A stretch of 64,000 nt of DNA from Portunus trituberculatus (Eukaryota > Arthropoda > Malacostraca > Decapoda > Portunidae). Every line of letters begins with the position of its first letter. Position 1 is the stretch's first letter. The translations under genes were made by a program, and so were the position numbers. Location of the stretch: positions 16,419,559 to 16,483,558 of the forward strand of contig NC_059294.1 in the NCBI RefSeq assembly GCF_017591435.1, in the 5' to 3' direction. This document shows, piece by piece, positions 13,947-27,104 of the stretch. The notes beneath the pieces were generated by a model. The model did no database searches, was not told the DNA's origin, and worked only from the letters and a program-made list of their open reading frames with translations.

Positions 13947-14600
13947 CAGCAATTCTCGTCTAAATGCGCCTGTAGAAGGAGTCTTGGGGTTTCTCGCATG
14001 GTTTTCATAGTCTTTGCATCGATCCACATTCTTTCTATATTTTTACTATGATCTGTATTTGGATTTACATAGTTCTGTTAGTGATTTACAGTGTTCTGTA
14101 CGAATTCAGCAACATATTGAGCTGTCTGTAGGCAGGCCATTCGTCTGAGTGGATCATGGATCCTGGAGCTACTTCCCGCTTGATCATTGGTTCGAGAGTA
14201 GCTTTGTCCCGTTTCTCCACAACGAAGAGCCTCGCGTCCATCCCCTTTTTTATTCTGAATACCCACCATCCATCAATGCGGCGACCATGGTTGCAGTTGT
14301 TTTGGACTGGATTTCTTCTGCACTCTGCAGCATTGTCTCCATGAAGAAACCTCCCGCGATTATACTTGGATTATACTGGATTGTCCACTGTTCCCACCAT
14401 TTGTCCCCAGCGACACTATTTCACACTATTTCAGAACAAACTTCGCGACAAAGGTTGAACCAGTCTGTAACACACTCACGTCCCCTGCTTGACATGGTTG
14501 CGGCTGTAAGATTCGGTATGTTAAGAACGAAGAGATATACTAATGCTAGGATTAGCAATTTGTCTCGTGGGAATCTGCCTTAAAGTTTTGTAAGTCGGAC
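13944..14600 (-). pseudogene. Merlin (ISXO2-like) transposase, decayed
   Basis: Minus strand, broken into frames. Around 14250-14080 one reads GWWVFRIKKGMD, RLFVVEKRDKATLEPMI and PGSMIHSDEWPAYRQLN. These are the central strands and the second catalytic aspartate block (SDEW.AY) of ISXO2/IS1595-type DDE transposases, which in animals define the Merlin superfamily. Around 14030-13944 the C-terminal LLQAHLDENCWR follows, matching the family's LDEF.WR ending. The upstream part (14290-14600) is degenerate. The C-terminal end abuts (TA)n at 13943. Terminal repeats were not identified. Confidence 0.6.
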
Positions 14601-14656
14601 CTAAGAGCTGAAAAGGAGAGTGAAACATACGAGTATAAGCCGATTTAAGTGACATT

Positions 14657-14660
<4 letters not shown>

Positions 14661-14742
<82 letters not shown>
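14661..14742 (+). repeat. (TA)41 microsatellite
   Basis: Pure TA array. Confidence 0.97.
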
Positions 14743-15600
<858 letters not shown>

Positions 15601-16000
15601 GGTGAGAGAGCGGAGCGTTTCAGAATACAGGACTAGTGTGTATCAACATTATAGTGTGCCATAACCTCCAAGTTTCTCTTTTACACTCTTAAGGGTAGAC
15701 TCTGCTAACTTGGAAGCGCATAACAATAACATTCATCTACATACTGTATTCTGTAATATCTGTCATGCATAACACAAAGTTCAGGTTGGTGACGTTACGC
15801 TGATGAGAGGCAGGAATTTCGTTGAGAGCCTTCATATGCTATTGTATTATAGCAGCGGGGAAGTGAAGTATGCCATGCGGCCTTTTCCCCTCCCACTCCC
15901 ATCCTTCCACCGTTCTCCATCCCAAACCACGCGGATGGGTATGGTTAATAAAATCGGAATCTTTCTACAAGTTCATATTTTATTGTAAATGGTGAAGAAT
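15601..16000. other. No gene recognised
   Basis: May include 3' internal sequence of the Gypsy-type element, but no coding motif is visible. Confidence 0.4.
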
Positions 16001-16025
16001 GGTGTGTGTGTGTGTGTGTGTGTGT
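16001..16025 (+). repeat. (TG)12 microsatellite
   Basis: Short TG array at the 3' edge of SINE S1 copy 2. Confidence 0.95.
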
Positions 16026-16320
16026 AATTCACTGTTTGATCTGCTGCAGTCTCTGACGAGACAGCCAGACGTTATCCTACGGAACGAGCTCAGAGCTCAT
16101 TATTTCCGATCTTGAGATAGGTCTGAGACCAGGCACACACCACACACCGGGACAACAAGGTCACAACTCCTCGATTTACATCCCGTACCTACTCACTGCT
16201 AGGTGAACAGGGGCTACACGTGAAAGGAGACACACCCAAATATCTCCACCCGGCCGGGGAATCGAACCCCGGTCATCTGGCTTGTGAAGCCAGCGCTCTA
16301 ACCACTGAGCTACCGGGCCG
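16026..16320 (-). mobile_element. tRNA-Val-derived SINE (family S1), copy 2
   Basis: Minus strand. A near-intact tRNA head (16318 to 16248) precedes a body sharing CACCTAGCAG, TACGGGATGTAA, CCGGTGTGTGG and GAGCTCTGAGCTCG with copy 1 at 217-486. The 3' end reads GTGAATTACAC into (AC)n, i.e. the (TG)n at 16001. Full-length about 295 bp. The body presumably carries the LINE-derived tail that lets LINE enzymes copy it. Confidence 0.85.
16248..16318 (-). tRNA. tRNA-Val(CAC)-like head of the SINE (not a functional tRNA gene)
   Basis: Read on the minus strand it folds as a cloverleaf: acceptor GCCCGGT with GCCGGGT (two G-U pairs), D-arm with A box TAGCTCAGTGG, anticodon stem CTGGC/GCCAG around loop TTCACAA (anticodon CAC, valine), and T-arm CGGGG-TTCGATT-CCCCG. 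No 3' poly-T terminator follows; the sequence continues into the conserved SINE body. That makes it the internal promoter of the SINE. A tRNA finder would report it. Confidence 0.75.
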
Positions 16321-16428
16321 GACATTAAAAGGAGGAAAAAGAAAGATGTAGAGAAGGAGATAGACGAGGGAGGAGGAAGTATTGCAGAAAATGGGAGACG
16401 AGAGAGAGGATGGGAAAGGGGTGGAGTA

Positions 16429-16451
16429 GAGAGAGAGAGAGAGAGAGAGAA
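16429..16451 (+). repeat. Short (GA)n run
   Basis: About 11 GA units with one interruption just downstream. 16321-16428 is purine-rich and non-coding. Confidence 0.9.
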
Positions 16452-16618
16452 AGAGAGGAAATTACCTGGAATGGATTATATTTAGACCAGACAATGACAC
16501 GTAATCATCACTCTGACATTAATGAGGAGAAAATCATGCAGATAAGTGAGTGCAATTCTTATGGATTTATGCAAACACCCAAGCTCATTCTGCTGGAAGT
16601 CATGGAGGATTGGAATCG

Positions 16619-16619
<1 letters not shown>
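16452..16619. other. No gene recognised
   Basis: Unique-looking spacer before the next (TG)n. Confidence 0.4.

Positions 16620-16664
<45 letters not shown>
16620..16664 (+). repeat. (TG)23 microsatellite
   Basis: TG array bordering the 3' end of SINE S1 copy 3. Confidence 0.96.
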
Positions 16665-16667
<3 letters not shown>

Positions 16668-16742
16668 TCACCACCACGCTCGCAATTCACCACGGTCGTC
16701 TTCTGGTCACCCAACCGAGCGTGCTAACCACAGCACTACGTG
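16665..16742 (-). mobile_element. SINE S1, internally deleted copy 3
   Basis: Minus strand. The tRNA-like start GTGGTTAGCACGCTCGG at about 16730 is joined to the family's 3' terminus (GGTGAATTACAC), with the whole body missing. Both ends touch (TG)n, as in copy 1. Confidence 0.6.
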
Positions 16743-17142
16743 GTGTGTGTGTGCGTATGTATTTACCTAGTTCTATTTACCTAGTTGTGGTTTTACAGGG
16801 CCTGGGCTTTATGCTCATGTGACCCGTCTCCATATCTACACTTATCCAATTTTTCTTTAAAACTATGCACACTCGCTGCTGACATCACTTCTTTACTCAA
16901 ACTGTTCCACTGTCCTTGCCTCCTGTTTTGTATATTTCCAAAAATAAGTTATATTTCTCTTGCACTCTCTCTCAGTTTTCCATCTCCTCCCAGTTAACGT
17001 ATTTGAAATAGTTCTTGAGATTCTCAATATCAACCTTTCTGTGATTTAATCGGTCTCCTTTGTATGATTCGTCTCTATCTTCCTTTCCCTCTTCTATATC
17101 CATTTCTAATATTACATGGTCACTCTTTCCCAGTGGGCACTT

Positions 17143-17643
17143 CTATCTTATATCATCGTTCATTTGTATACCCCTTGTAAAAACCAAGTCCAATCTCACC
17201 GACTCGTCGTTTCCTCTGAATCTTGTCTTTTCCTTTACTCTTTGGTCCATCATATTTTCTATCATTAGGTTCAAGAATCTTTCTCCCCAGGCTTCTTCCC
17301 CTATACCACTTTCATAATTTTCCCAGTCCATTTCTTTATAGTTGAAATCTCCTAGTAATATCACTTTTCTCCTTTGTTTAATGATTCTCGTTAGACTCCT
17401 TATTGTGTCATCTATCATGTCTTTATATTCTTGATTGGTCCATGAATTTGTTTTTGGTGGCACATATGTTTTAATGATTGTTAACTCTTTTTTATTAATA
17501 TGCATCTTAACATACAGTACTTCTGCTTTTCCTTCCCCACATCCCACTTGGTTTACCACCATCTCTTTCCTTAACATTATCATGACTCTTCCTCCTCCTT
17601 TATCCCCTCTGTCTCTCCTTCGTACATTATACCTATTATCCAA
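17143..17643 (-). pseudogene. LINE apurinic-type endonuclease domain
   Basis: The frame from 17643 contains GDKGGGRVMIM, a TYVPP-type segment, and LLGDFNYKEMDWE (the GDFN metal-binding motif), then SVRLDLVF. This is the exonuclease-endonuclease-phosphatase fold that nicks target DNA for target-primed reverse transcription. The catalytic SDH block expected after it is lost at the deletion junction near 17143. About 165 residues remain. Confidence 0.75.
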
Positions 17644-17969
17644 GTCTATTTTGATTGCCTTATTTAGTTTTGTTTCAGCCAGGCATACAATATCCGTTTC
17701 TTCTTTCTTGATGTAATCTCTTAATTCTAATCTACTTGATCAAACCCCGTCTATGTTCTTATACATCATTTTTAGTCTCGCTCTTATCACATTTAGTTAA
17801 ACTTGCTCTACTTTTTCCTCTTCCTTCTCTTTTATATACCATTTCCTTATCCTGTCTCCTAGAATTCTCCAAAAAATGCCTTTTTCTTCTCCTCTGACCT
17901 TTCATTATTATTTCCCTTACTTCTGCCGCCAGTTCGTTGTATCTCTTTCTTTCTTCCTCATTTCTATTT

Positions 17970-18127
<158 letters not shown>

Positions 18128-18402
18128 TTTTTTTTCTTCTTGCAACCTTCTGTTTCTTTGAGTTTAGTTGTTTTATATAATATTTCTTCTGTTGCTGCTT
18201 GCGATTTTAGTAGTATCTTAATTTCTCCTTGTTCCTTCTTGATAAGATTCCATTCTGTGTATTTCTTCTACTTCCTCTTCTAAGTTCTGCCTATCTTCTC
18301 TTTAGATTTTTAGTAGGTCTTTGACTGATTTCATTTCTTCTTTTCTCTTCTTGGTCTATATTTTACATTTTTTCTTTTAGTCCAAATATGATTACACTCT
18401 TT

Positions 18403-18403
18403 T

Positions 18404-18437
<34 letters not shown>

Positions 18438-18442
18438 TGTGT
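18403..18442 (+). repeat. (CT)n(TG)12 junction repeat
   Basis: Short CT run then TG run, exactly between the 5' end of LINE copy 3 and the 3' tail of LINE copy 4. Confidence 0.93.
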
Positions 18443-18462
18443 ATTTACCTAATTGTATTTAC

Positions 18463-20110
18463 CTAATTGTAACATACGGGAAAAGAGCTATGCTCGTGTT
18501 GTCCCGTCTCCATATCTATTAATGTCCAGCTTTTCTTAAAATCATGAATATTCCTTGCGTTGACCACTTCCACGTCTAAACTATTCCATGCTTCCACCCT
18601 TCTATGAGGGAAGCTATATTTTTTCACATCTCTCCTATAAGTGGCCATTTTAGTTTTTCCCATGCCCTCTCGACATTCTTTCATTCCACATACACAGATC
18701 TTCCCTATCCATTTTTTCCATGCCAATCATCACTCTGTATATTGCTATCAGGTCTCCCCTTTCTCTTCTGTTTTCCAGGGTCGGAAGTTGCATTCTTTTC
18801 AGTCTGTCTTCATAAGTCAAATCTCTTAAGTCAGGCACCATTTTGTTGCAGCCCTCTGTACTTTCTCTAGTTTCCTTATGTGTTTCTTTAAGTTCGGAGC
18901 CCACTGTATTGTTGCATATTCAAGCCTCGGTCTTATCATTGCAGTAATTATTTTCTTCATCATTTCTTCATCTAAATATCTGAACGCCACTCTTATGTTC
19001 CTCAATAAGTTCAATACTTCTCCAATTATTTTGTTTATATGTCTCTCTGGCGATAGGTCATTGGTAATTGTCACCCCAAGGTCTTTTTCTTCATGACTGG
19101 TTTTATGTCTTCATTTCCTATCTTGTACATACTCCTGATTCTTCTTTCACTCTTGCCAAACTCTATTTTCTTGCATTTTGTCGTGTTGAACTCCATTTGC
19201 CATGTACAGCTCCATTTCCATATTCTGTCCAAGTCTTCCTGGAGTAGTTCGCAATCTTTGTCACATCTCACTTTTCTTAACAATTTTGCATCGTCTGCAA
19301 ATAGGCTCACATAACTGGACACCCCATCCACCATGTCATTTATGTAGACCGCGAACATTACTGGTGCCAACACTGATCCCTGTGGAACTCCACTCTCCAC
19401 CAAGCCCCATTCTGATGGTCTGTCCTTAATTATTGTTCTCATTTCTCTTCCTACCAAAAGTCTTCCATCCATTTTAGTAAACTGCCATGCACTCCTCCTA
19501 CCATTTCAAGTTTCCAGATCAGTCTCCGGTGTGGTACCTTATCAAAGGCCTTTTTTAAATCCAGATATATTCCATCAGCCCAACCATCTCTTTCCTGTAT
19601 TACATCTATCACCCTCGAATAGTAACATATCAGGTTTGTCGTGCATGAACGCCCTTTTCTAAAACCAAATTGACACTCACAAAGTATGTCATTTTTCTCC
19701 AAGAAGTCTGTCCATCTATTCTTCACCACCCTCTCACACATCTTAGCTACCACACTTGTAAGTGACACTGGTCTATAGTTCAATGGGTCTCTCTTGTTAC
19801 CTGATTTATAGATTGGGACAATGTTAGCTCTTTTCCAGTCTTGGGGCACTACACCTTCCCTTAATGAGGCATCAATTACTTCACAAACTTTTTCTGCCAG
19901 TTGCTCCCTGCATTCTCTTAAAATCCATCCTGATACCCCATCAGGTCCCACAGCTTTTCTCACTTCTAAACTCCCCATCATATTCTTGATCTCCTCCACA
20001 GTTACTTGAAACTCCTTCATAATCCCTTTCTGTTCCATTACCAGTGGTTTGTCAAAAGCAGTCTCCTTTGTGAATACCTTCCGAAAGCATCCATTCATAG
20101 CCTCTGCCAT
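18463..20110 (-). pseudogene. LINE reverse transcriptase, frameshifted
   Basis: Frames 20110-19451, 19472-19071, 19074-18826 and 18904-18463 follow each other with small frame changes. Motifs in order: GPDGVSGWILREC, YRPVSLTSV, CQFGFRKGRSC, YLDLKKAFDKVPHRR, SGVPQGSVLAP, SLFADDAKLL (catalytic ADD), a DLSPERHINKI thumb block, then YEDRLKRM and KYSFPHRRVEAWN. All catalytic residues are visible, but at least three frame changes make it non-functional. Confidence 0.85.
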
Positions 20111-20457
20111 TTCCTGGGATCTTCACTGCATACTCCATTTACTTCTAAACTTTCAATACTTTCTCTATTTTTGATGTTGTTGTTCACATGTCTGTAAAAA
20201 GCCTTGGTTGGTCTTTACATTTATCAATTATATCCTTTTCTTGTTTCTTTCTTTCTTCTCTTCTAATCAACACATATTCATTTCTTGCTCTTTTGTAACT
20301 TTCCCACTGCTTAATCCGTCTTTTCCTTCTCCACCTCTTCCATGCATCCTCTTTTCTTGTTCTAGCCTTTTCACATCTATCGTTAAACCAGTCCTGCTTT
20401 CCAACTTCTCTATGTTGTCTTATTGGTACAAATTTTTCTCACCTTCTTTGTATATTT

Positions 20458-20994
20458 TTATAAATTCCTTCCACTTTTCATTTGCTCCTTAGCACTCTTG
20501 AATTTCATCCAATTTGTCTCTTGAAAGAATTTCTTTAGGTTTCCAAAATCTGTCTTGGCATAATTCCATCTTCCCACTTTATATTCTTCATTTCTTCTAG
20601 ATTTCTCTTCATCTATCACCTTGAACTCCAAAACTGCATGATCACTCTTTGCTAAAGGGCACTCCACCCTCATCTCCTCAATGACCATTGGCTCTGTACT
20701 AAAGACCAAGTCCAGTCTTGACGATGCTCCCTCTCCTCCAAACCTAGTATCTTCTTTGACCCACTGAGTTAACACATTTTCCATTGCCAGTGTCAATAGT
20801 GTATTTCCCCATGTTGTCTCTGATCCTTCCATTGACCAGTCCTCCCAACACACCTCTTTACAATTAAAATCTCCCATCATTATAGTTCGTTCACAGCCAC
20901 CCAACATTTCTTCCAGACATGTTCCTGTATCACTTATCATTTCTTCATATTCCTGTACTGACCATGCATTTGTCTTAGGTGGTACGTACACCAC
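20458..20994 (-). pseudogene. LINE endonuclease domain
   Basis: Open frame with VYVPPKTNAWS, TIMMGDFNCKEVCWEDW (GDFN motif), SSRLDLVF and AKSDHAVLEF (the SDH catalytic histidine block). The N-terminal glutamate-containing part lies upstream in another frame. It belongs to the same element as the RT at 18463-20110; the connecting region (20110-20458) is frame-broken. Confidence 0.8.
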
Positions 20995-21318
20995 TATGTA
21001 GTGCCTCTTTTTCCTTCATTAGTTTCTGCTCTGATCTTTAGCACTTCTGCCTTTCCCATACCTTCTTTCACTTGATCCACCTTTATATCTTTTTAACCAG
21101 CAACATCACTCCTCCTCCCATCTTACCTACTCTATTTCTTTTCCAAACATTATATTTCCTTCTCCAACCATCATCAGGTCTTCTCCTCTCTCAGTTTTGT
21201 TTCAGTAAGACCCACAATATCTGGGTTCTTGTCCCTCAAGTAATCGTTGAGTTCTAAAATCCCGATATCACTCCATTTATGTTGGAATACATTACATTCC
21301 GCTCATACGTAAGTTTCT

Positions 21319-21952
21319 TTAGTCCTTTCTTGCTGTACTTTTCTGGGTTATGAACCACTTCCTCAGTCTCATATCCAAGATTCTCCAGAAAAACTCTTTC
21401 TTCTCCTCTTCTGTCCTCTCTTCATTTTTTTTCAAAGCCTCCTTTCTCAACTCATTTAACATTTCTCTTTCCTTTTCACCGAGATCTCTTCTCAACCAAA
21501 TCTTCCTTGTTGTTTCCTGCTGGGCTAGCCTCCATGACTTCTCCACCAATTCATCTACATCCTTTTGTGACTTAAGTTTGATTCTTATTGGCCTCATACC
21601 TTCTCCTGTGAACTTTCCAATTCTATGGAAGTCCTCTATTTCTTGTACTAGGTCTTTTCCTCCTCCTGCACCACATTAATGATATTATTTATCACCTTTT
21701 TATGTTTTTCTCTCTCCATTTTACTCGGTGTCTTATCCTCCTCCACACCAAATATCACCACACATCTCTTTTGTCTACAGTTTCCCTCACCAATGTCTCA
21801 TTTGACTTAATAACCTTCACCACTTTCTCAGCAATCTTCTCTTCTATGATCTGTTGATCTATAATTTCAGCAAGGCCCAAAGTTTTCTCCCCAGACTCTT
21901 TGATTTCCTTTTCCAGACTTGCAACTTTGTAATTTACCTCCTTTCTTTCCAC
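21319..21952 (-). pseudogene. LINE 5' ORF region (coiled coil and basic segment)
   Basis: Two frames. 21952-21755 is heptad-rich (VASLEKEIKES, IIDQQIIEEKIAEKVVKVI), a likely coiled coil. 21597-21319 carries PIRIKLKSQKDVDELV, KIWLRRDLGEKER and EFFWRILDMRLRKWF. This order is what I expect of the ORF1-like part of such LINEs, which binds RNA and trimerises. The same kind of coiled coil occurs at 62125-62310 in copy 6. Confidence 0.55.
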
Positions 21953-22015
21953 TTCCTAACTTTTTTTCCATTCAGCCTGCTTCTCCATCACTTTTCCTAA
22001 AGATTCTCCACATTT

Positions 22016-22041
22016 GTGTGTGTGTGTGTGTGTGTGTGTGT
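22016..22041 (+). repeat. (TG)13 microsatellite
   Basis: Short TG array between the 5' end of LINE copy 4 and the 3' tail of LINE copy 5. Confidence 0.95.
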
Positions 22042-22234
22042 TTGTACCTAGTTGTATTTATCTAGTTGTATTGTACAGGGTTCAAGCGTGGCTCATAGTG
22101 TCCTGTCTCCATATCTTCATTCACCTAATTTTTCTTTACAGTTATGCACACTAAGTGCTGCAACAATTCCATTATCCAATGCATTCCATTTTTTCACCGT
22201 TCTGTGTGGAAAACTGTATTTTCCAACAACCTTC
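22042..22234 (-). mobile_element. LINE family A, copy 5, 3' fragment
   Basis: 3' tail with TACCTAGTTGTATTTATCTAG beginning at 22044, beside (TG)13. It is followed by the last about 40 codons of the C-terminal domain (KYSFPHRTVKKWNALDNG and onward). The homology stops at 22234, where the GATCAA-rich tail of another LINE begins. The remaining 5' part was not found on the far side, so copy 5 is truncated there or its other half is lost. Confidence 0.75.
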
Positions 22235-23770
22235 ACACTTGATCTTGATCTTGATGCTCTTGATCTTGATGCTACAGGTGGCTCGGGATCGCTCCAGAGC
22301 CAGGCTTTTGGATCGGCTGCTTCTGTAGAGGACAAAAAAGACAAAACAGAAAAAAAAGTAGCATTTCTCTTCGTTAATGATCCCTACACCTCGCTCGCCA
22401 CATTCTTTCCAGATACTCCTTCACAGCCTCCATCATCCTTTCACTCGTCTCTCTACACAGTCCCAGCAGCAACACCATCCATTCCCTTCCTGTCTTCTCC
22501 ACTCTTTCATTCCTATTATGCCCTAATTCACTCAAGATCACTTGCATCATCTCATGCCTGTCTCTCTCATACTTCTCACACTCCAGCATGACATGCTCCA
22601 CCGTCTCGTCCTCCCCCATGTCACACATCTGGCACACCTTGCTGCGGGACTCAGACCACCTGTAGTTCCTTGCATTCACATCCATACACTGTGCCCTAGC
22701 TCGGAAGAGAAGATCACCACCCAGGCTACCATCATACCACCTTTCATACATCGGGGCTTCCTTTTCCTTGTACCATTCCAGGGTACTCTTTCGTTCCATC
22801 CCATTCTTCCATATATTCAGTCCCACCCACTTCACCTCTCTGTCTATCTCACTCTTCCATTTCCTTGCATCCCATTCAGTTCCTACCCTGCCTCCTCTTG
22901 TCACGATCCATTCACGCTCACTGATTCCTCCCAGCCATTCTCATCCCCCATACCACTTGTAAACCACTCCTCTCTGTCATTCTCATGCACCTCTTCCTCC
23001 ACTGACTCCCACTTTCATTCCACAGGTACACCTTCCTCACTATTCTTTCCTCATCCATTCTTTCCAGCCTGACCTTGTATCTAAGTGTGGCTTTAACTAG
23101 TCTTTCCCTAAAGGTGCTCCATTCCATATCCCTCTCAAAGCTTCTATTGCTGTGTACCTTGGAGCATTCAGTGCCATTCTACCTATTCTATTTTGTCCCA
23201 CTTCTAGCTTGTCAATTTCACTTTCATTCCATGTAATCACATCCATACCATACATTATGCTGGGCACCGCCACACTCTTCCACACCTCTCTCAGCACATC
23301 ATATTTGCTTGCTCTCATTCTTGCTGCACTCCCCAATCGTCCTAACCACTGATTCACTAAACCTAACTTTTCATTCTTTGTCTTTTCACAACCAATTGGA
23401 CTCACCCACATCCCCAAGTACTTATATTCTCGTGCCTGATTCATCTCATTCTCTCCAATTTTCCATACTGCATTGCTTTCATCCTCAGACCTATTCACTA
23501 TCATCACCTTACTTTTCTCACTACTAAACCTAACTCCAAAGTCTCTCCCATATCCATCCACAACATCTAGCATTCTCTGCAACTCAACTGCTGACTCACT
23601 CATGACCACCACATCATCTGCATAAAGGAGCACACCTATCTTCTCATTTCCCACTCTTACTCCTGCATTCATTCTTCTCAATCTGGCTGCTAACTCCTCT
23701 GTATACAAACTGAAAAGGGTTGGTGACAAAATACATCCTTGCCTAACTCCTCTCTCACTCTTCACCCAGT
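22235..23770 (-). mobile_element. LINE family C with GATCAA-rich 3' tail, 5'-truncated
   Basis: Minus strand. RT and C-terminal zinc-finger coding run from about 23770 to 22374, followed by a short 3' UTR. The end at 22275-22235 reads CACCTGTAGCATCAAGATCA with repeated ATCAAG units. The same terminal sequence occurs as 60-70 bp scraps inside the Tigger copies at 47168, 48307 and 49410. It is truncated at the 5' end within RT just before motif B. The clade is not assigned; the C-terminal CCHC-type finger is typical of I/R1/Jockey-side LINEs. Confidence 0.75.
22374..23770 (-). pseudogene. LINE family C RT and zinc-finger C terminus
   Basis: Frames 23816-23097, 23127-22918 and 22904-22374 carry SERGVRQGCILSPTLFSLY (motif B), VLLYADDVVVMSES (catalytic YADD), EKSKVMIVNRS, YKYLGMWVSP and the connection region. 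They end in a finger CQMCDMGEDETVEHVMLEC (C-x2-C...H...C), which probably contacts RNA or DNA. Two frame changes (near 23100 and 22910) break it. The region upstream of motif B is absent. Confidence 0.8.
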
Positions 23771-23904
23771 GCACCAGGCTCGCGCCCAGGACGCCCAATA
23801 TGCGATAGGGAACCAAGTTTGATTATATAATCCCCGCAAAAAATGAGGCCTCGCTAAAAAGCTTCAGAATTACTGGGAAGGTCCGTGCACCATTCTGCTA
23901 TGAC

Positions 23905-24075
23905 TGTCGGCTGTCACCTACAAGCTGGGCGATGGCACAAGTAGCCAGTCACGCATCGGCCATGTCGACCGGATGTGGGCTGCTGTGGAGGAAGGACACT
24001 TCATGTGGGGCCAGCAGGGACCACCCTCGTCGCCAGACAACAAGGTGAGGAGCAACAGTGAGATGATAGGTGACA
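23905..24075 (+). pseudogene. Gypsy integrase C-terminal fragment
   Basis: The frame passes through TYKLGDGTSSQSRIGHVDRM then WAAVEEGHFMWG, the small beta-barrel region after the integrase core in Gypsy pol (the V-HVDRLW pattern). Upstream core residues are absent. The frame stays open to 24227, but sequence after about 24075 is probably not pol. Confidence 0.6.
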
Positions 24076-24259
24076 GCGATATAAACAATGTTGTGGAGTG
24101 TGTTGTCGGTGAGTGCCAGAGTCCTGAGGAGAAGGCTTGCAGTGAACCGTGTTTATCTCGCCCCCTCAGGACGAGTAAAAGACCTCAGTGGTGGATGGTT
24201 TATGAATGTAACAGTGTCAGTGAATAGTCGGGATGACTATTTTTCATGGAAGAGGGCAG

Positions 24260-25728
<1,469 letters not shown>

Positions 25729-25741
25729 CTGCCCTCCCCCA
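25729..25741 (-). promoter_or_regulatory. Polypurine tract
   Basis: Minus-strand GGGGGAGGGCAG immediately before the 3' LTR. It is the site where plus-strand DNA synthesis would be primed. The plus-strand sister element has an equivalent at 24248-24259. Confidence 0.65.
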
Positions 25742-25845
25742 CGAAAAATAGTCGTCTTGACTATTCATTGTCACTGTCACAACACACTCCACAACATAAT
25801 TTTTATTGCCGTCACCCATCATCTAACTGTCGCTCCTCACCTCAC

Positions 25846-26664
25846 TTATCTGGCAACGAGGGTGGTCCTTGCTGGCCCCACAAGCATCCTTCCTCCACCA
25901 CAGCCCACAGGCGATCGATGTGGACGATGTGCCGCTGCTTGCTTGTGGCAATCTCCAGCTTGTAGGTGACAGCTGTGAGTCGTTGCAAAATGACTTCCCA
26001 TGTTCCCAGTAATTCTCCAGCCTCTTTGGAGGAGTGCCTTGTTGTTTACAAGGCTTGTACCGCCAGCTGCGGTCCCCACCGCATACTGGCCGTCACCAGC
26101 GCGCAGCTGGTACCAGTGGGTCATTGCTTGCCCGGCGAGACAGTGATTGTTCACTACCTGTCGCCGCATAACCTCCATCCGCTGCTGCAACGTAACTACC
26201 AACTCATGCGCCGTCTGTGGTAGCTCTTCCTCAGGCGGTTGTCCAGTGGCCAGGTCCAGAGGCAGCCTCATCTCTTCTCTCTTGGCCAGTAGGACACTGC
26301 TATGTGGCTGCTTCACTGGCTGACTGTCTGCTGTGTTGGAGGGCTGAACCAACGATGTGCAGCCAAGGTCTTGTGCACCTCGGTTGAAGACGTCCTTGTG
26401 CTCCATCAGCCGCTTCTTCAATTTCACCACCTGTTCAGGAGTCAGTTTGGTGGAATTACATACTTCCAAGTCCACCACATGTGGAGATAGCGCGGAGCTT
26501 GCTTCACCAGTGTCTCCATCTACTTCACAACCATCGCTGCTCGCTGCTGCCTGGCGTCCGTGGGGTGTCCCGGTGTTGTCTGCAACATCACCACCGCAGC
26601 TACTCACCGCTGCCTGGCGTCCACAGGCTCTCACAGTGGCATCTGCAACCTCACCTTCCATCAT
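25846..26664 (-). pseudogene. Gypsy pol fragment with RT and integrase core deleted
   Basis: An open frame of 272 codons. Residues about 75-130 (LTPEQVVKLKKRLMEHKDVF and onward to LLAKREEMR) match the linker that normally leads into Gypsy RT. The next residues (LPLDLATGQPPEEELPQTAH, then WYQLRAGDGQYAVG) match the segment after the integrase core. The several hundred residues between (RT with YxDD, RNase H, integrase DDE) are absent without breaking the frame. The first about 70 residues are alanine/glycine-rich and poorly conserved. The protein cannot be catalytic. Confidence 0.7.
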
Positions 26665-26763
26665 GATTCAGCAGTGCAGCTCTAGCCTCTCGTCCTCAAC
26701 ATCTGAACACGTCACTTGGCTCTCGACCTGTTCAGCAGTGTCCTCCAGATTCAGTGGTAACAT

Positions 26764-27104
26764 TTACTCACATACCTGCATTTTCATCCTTCTGGAGTCC
26801 ACACACACTGCATTCTGAACCAGAGAGTCCAGCCCCACTAGACAGGATTCATCCATGTCGGCCACAAATTCTGGTAGCTTCTCAATGGCACCCACCGTGA
26901 TCGTAGACATCACGGGCCTCGTGGCATTGTACAGTGGCCAGTCACACCACACAGCTGCTGGTCTGACACAGGGAGACCTTGTGCTGCCACAATTGTTTCC
27001 CCGACAATGGTCTTTGCCACACCTGTGTCCACCACCTCAGGACAAGGGCAGCAATCCACCTCGCTCTCAGCGACTCTAGTGCATCCCTTGCACTGTTGTC
27101 TCAC
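26764..27104 (-). pseudogene. Gypsy aspartic protease region, frameshifted
   Basis: One frame (27104-26910) has CPCPEVVDTGVAKTIV with the catalytic DTG. The next frame (26952-26764) continues with ITVGAIEKLPEFVADMDESC and LVGLDSLV, the flap-to-C-terminal part of the retropepsin. The frame changes near 26915. The protease would process Gag-Pol; this copy cannot make it whole. Confidence 0.65.

Larger units (their letters stand above)
18443..22015 (-). mobile_element. LINE family A, copy 4, longest copy
   Basis: About 3.57 kb on the minus strand, the most complete family member here. From 5' to 3': ORF1-type coiled-coil region (21952-21319), endonuclease (20994-20458), RT (20110-18826), C-terminal domain (18726-18463) and the repeated tail beside (TG)12. 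Its 5' end touches another (TG)13 at 22016. Several frameshifts separate the blocks. The 3' half is nearly identical to copy 2 at 2424-3728. Confidence 0.87.

Noticed and set aside
16248..16318. Functional tRNA-Val gene
   Set aside because: Continuous with a conserved SINE body, no terminator, and a second degenerate copy of the same head at 440-486.
20006..24227. Plus-strand open frames opposite LINE and Gypsy coding (for example 22052-22591, 22542-23072)
   Set aside because: They are antisense shadows of the RT frames: serine/leucine/histidine-rich with no domain.
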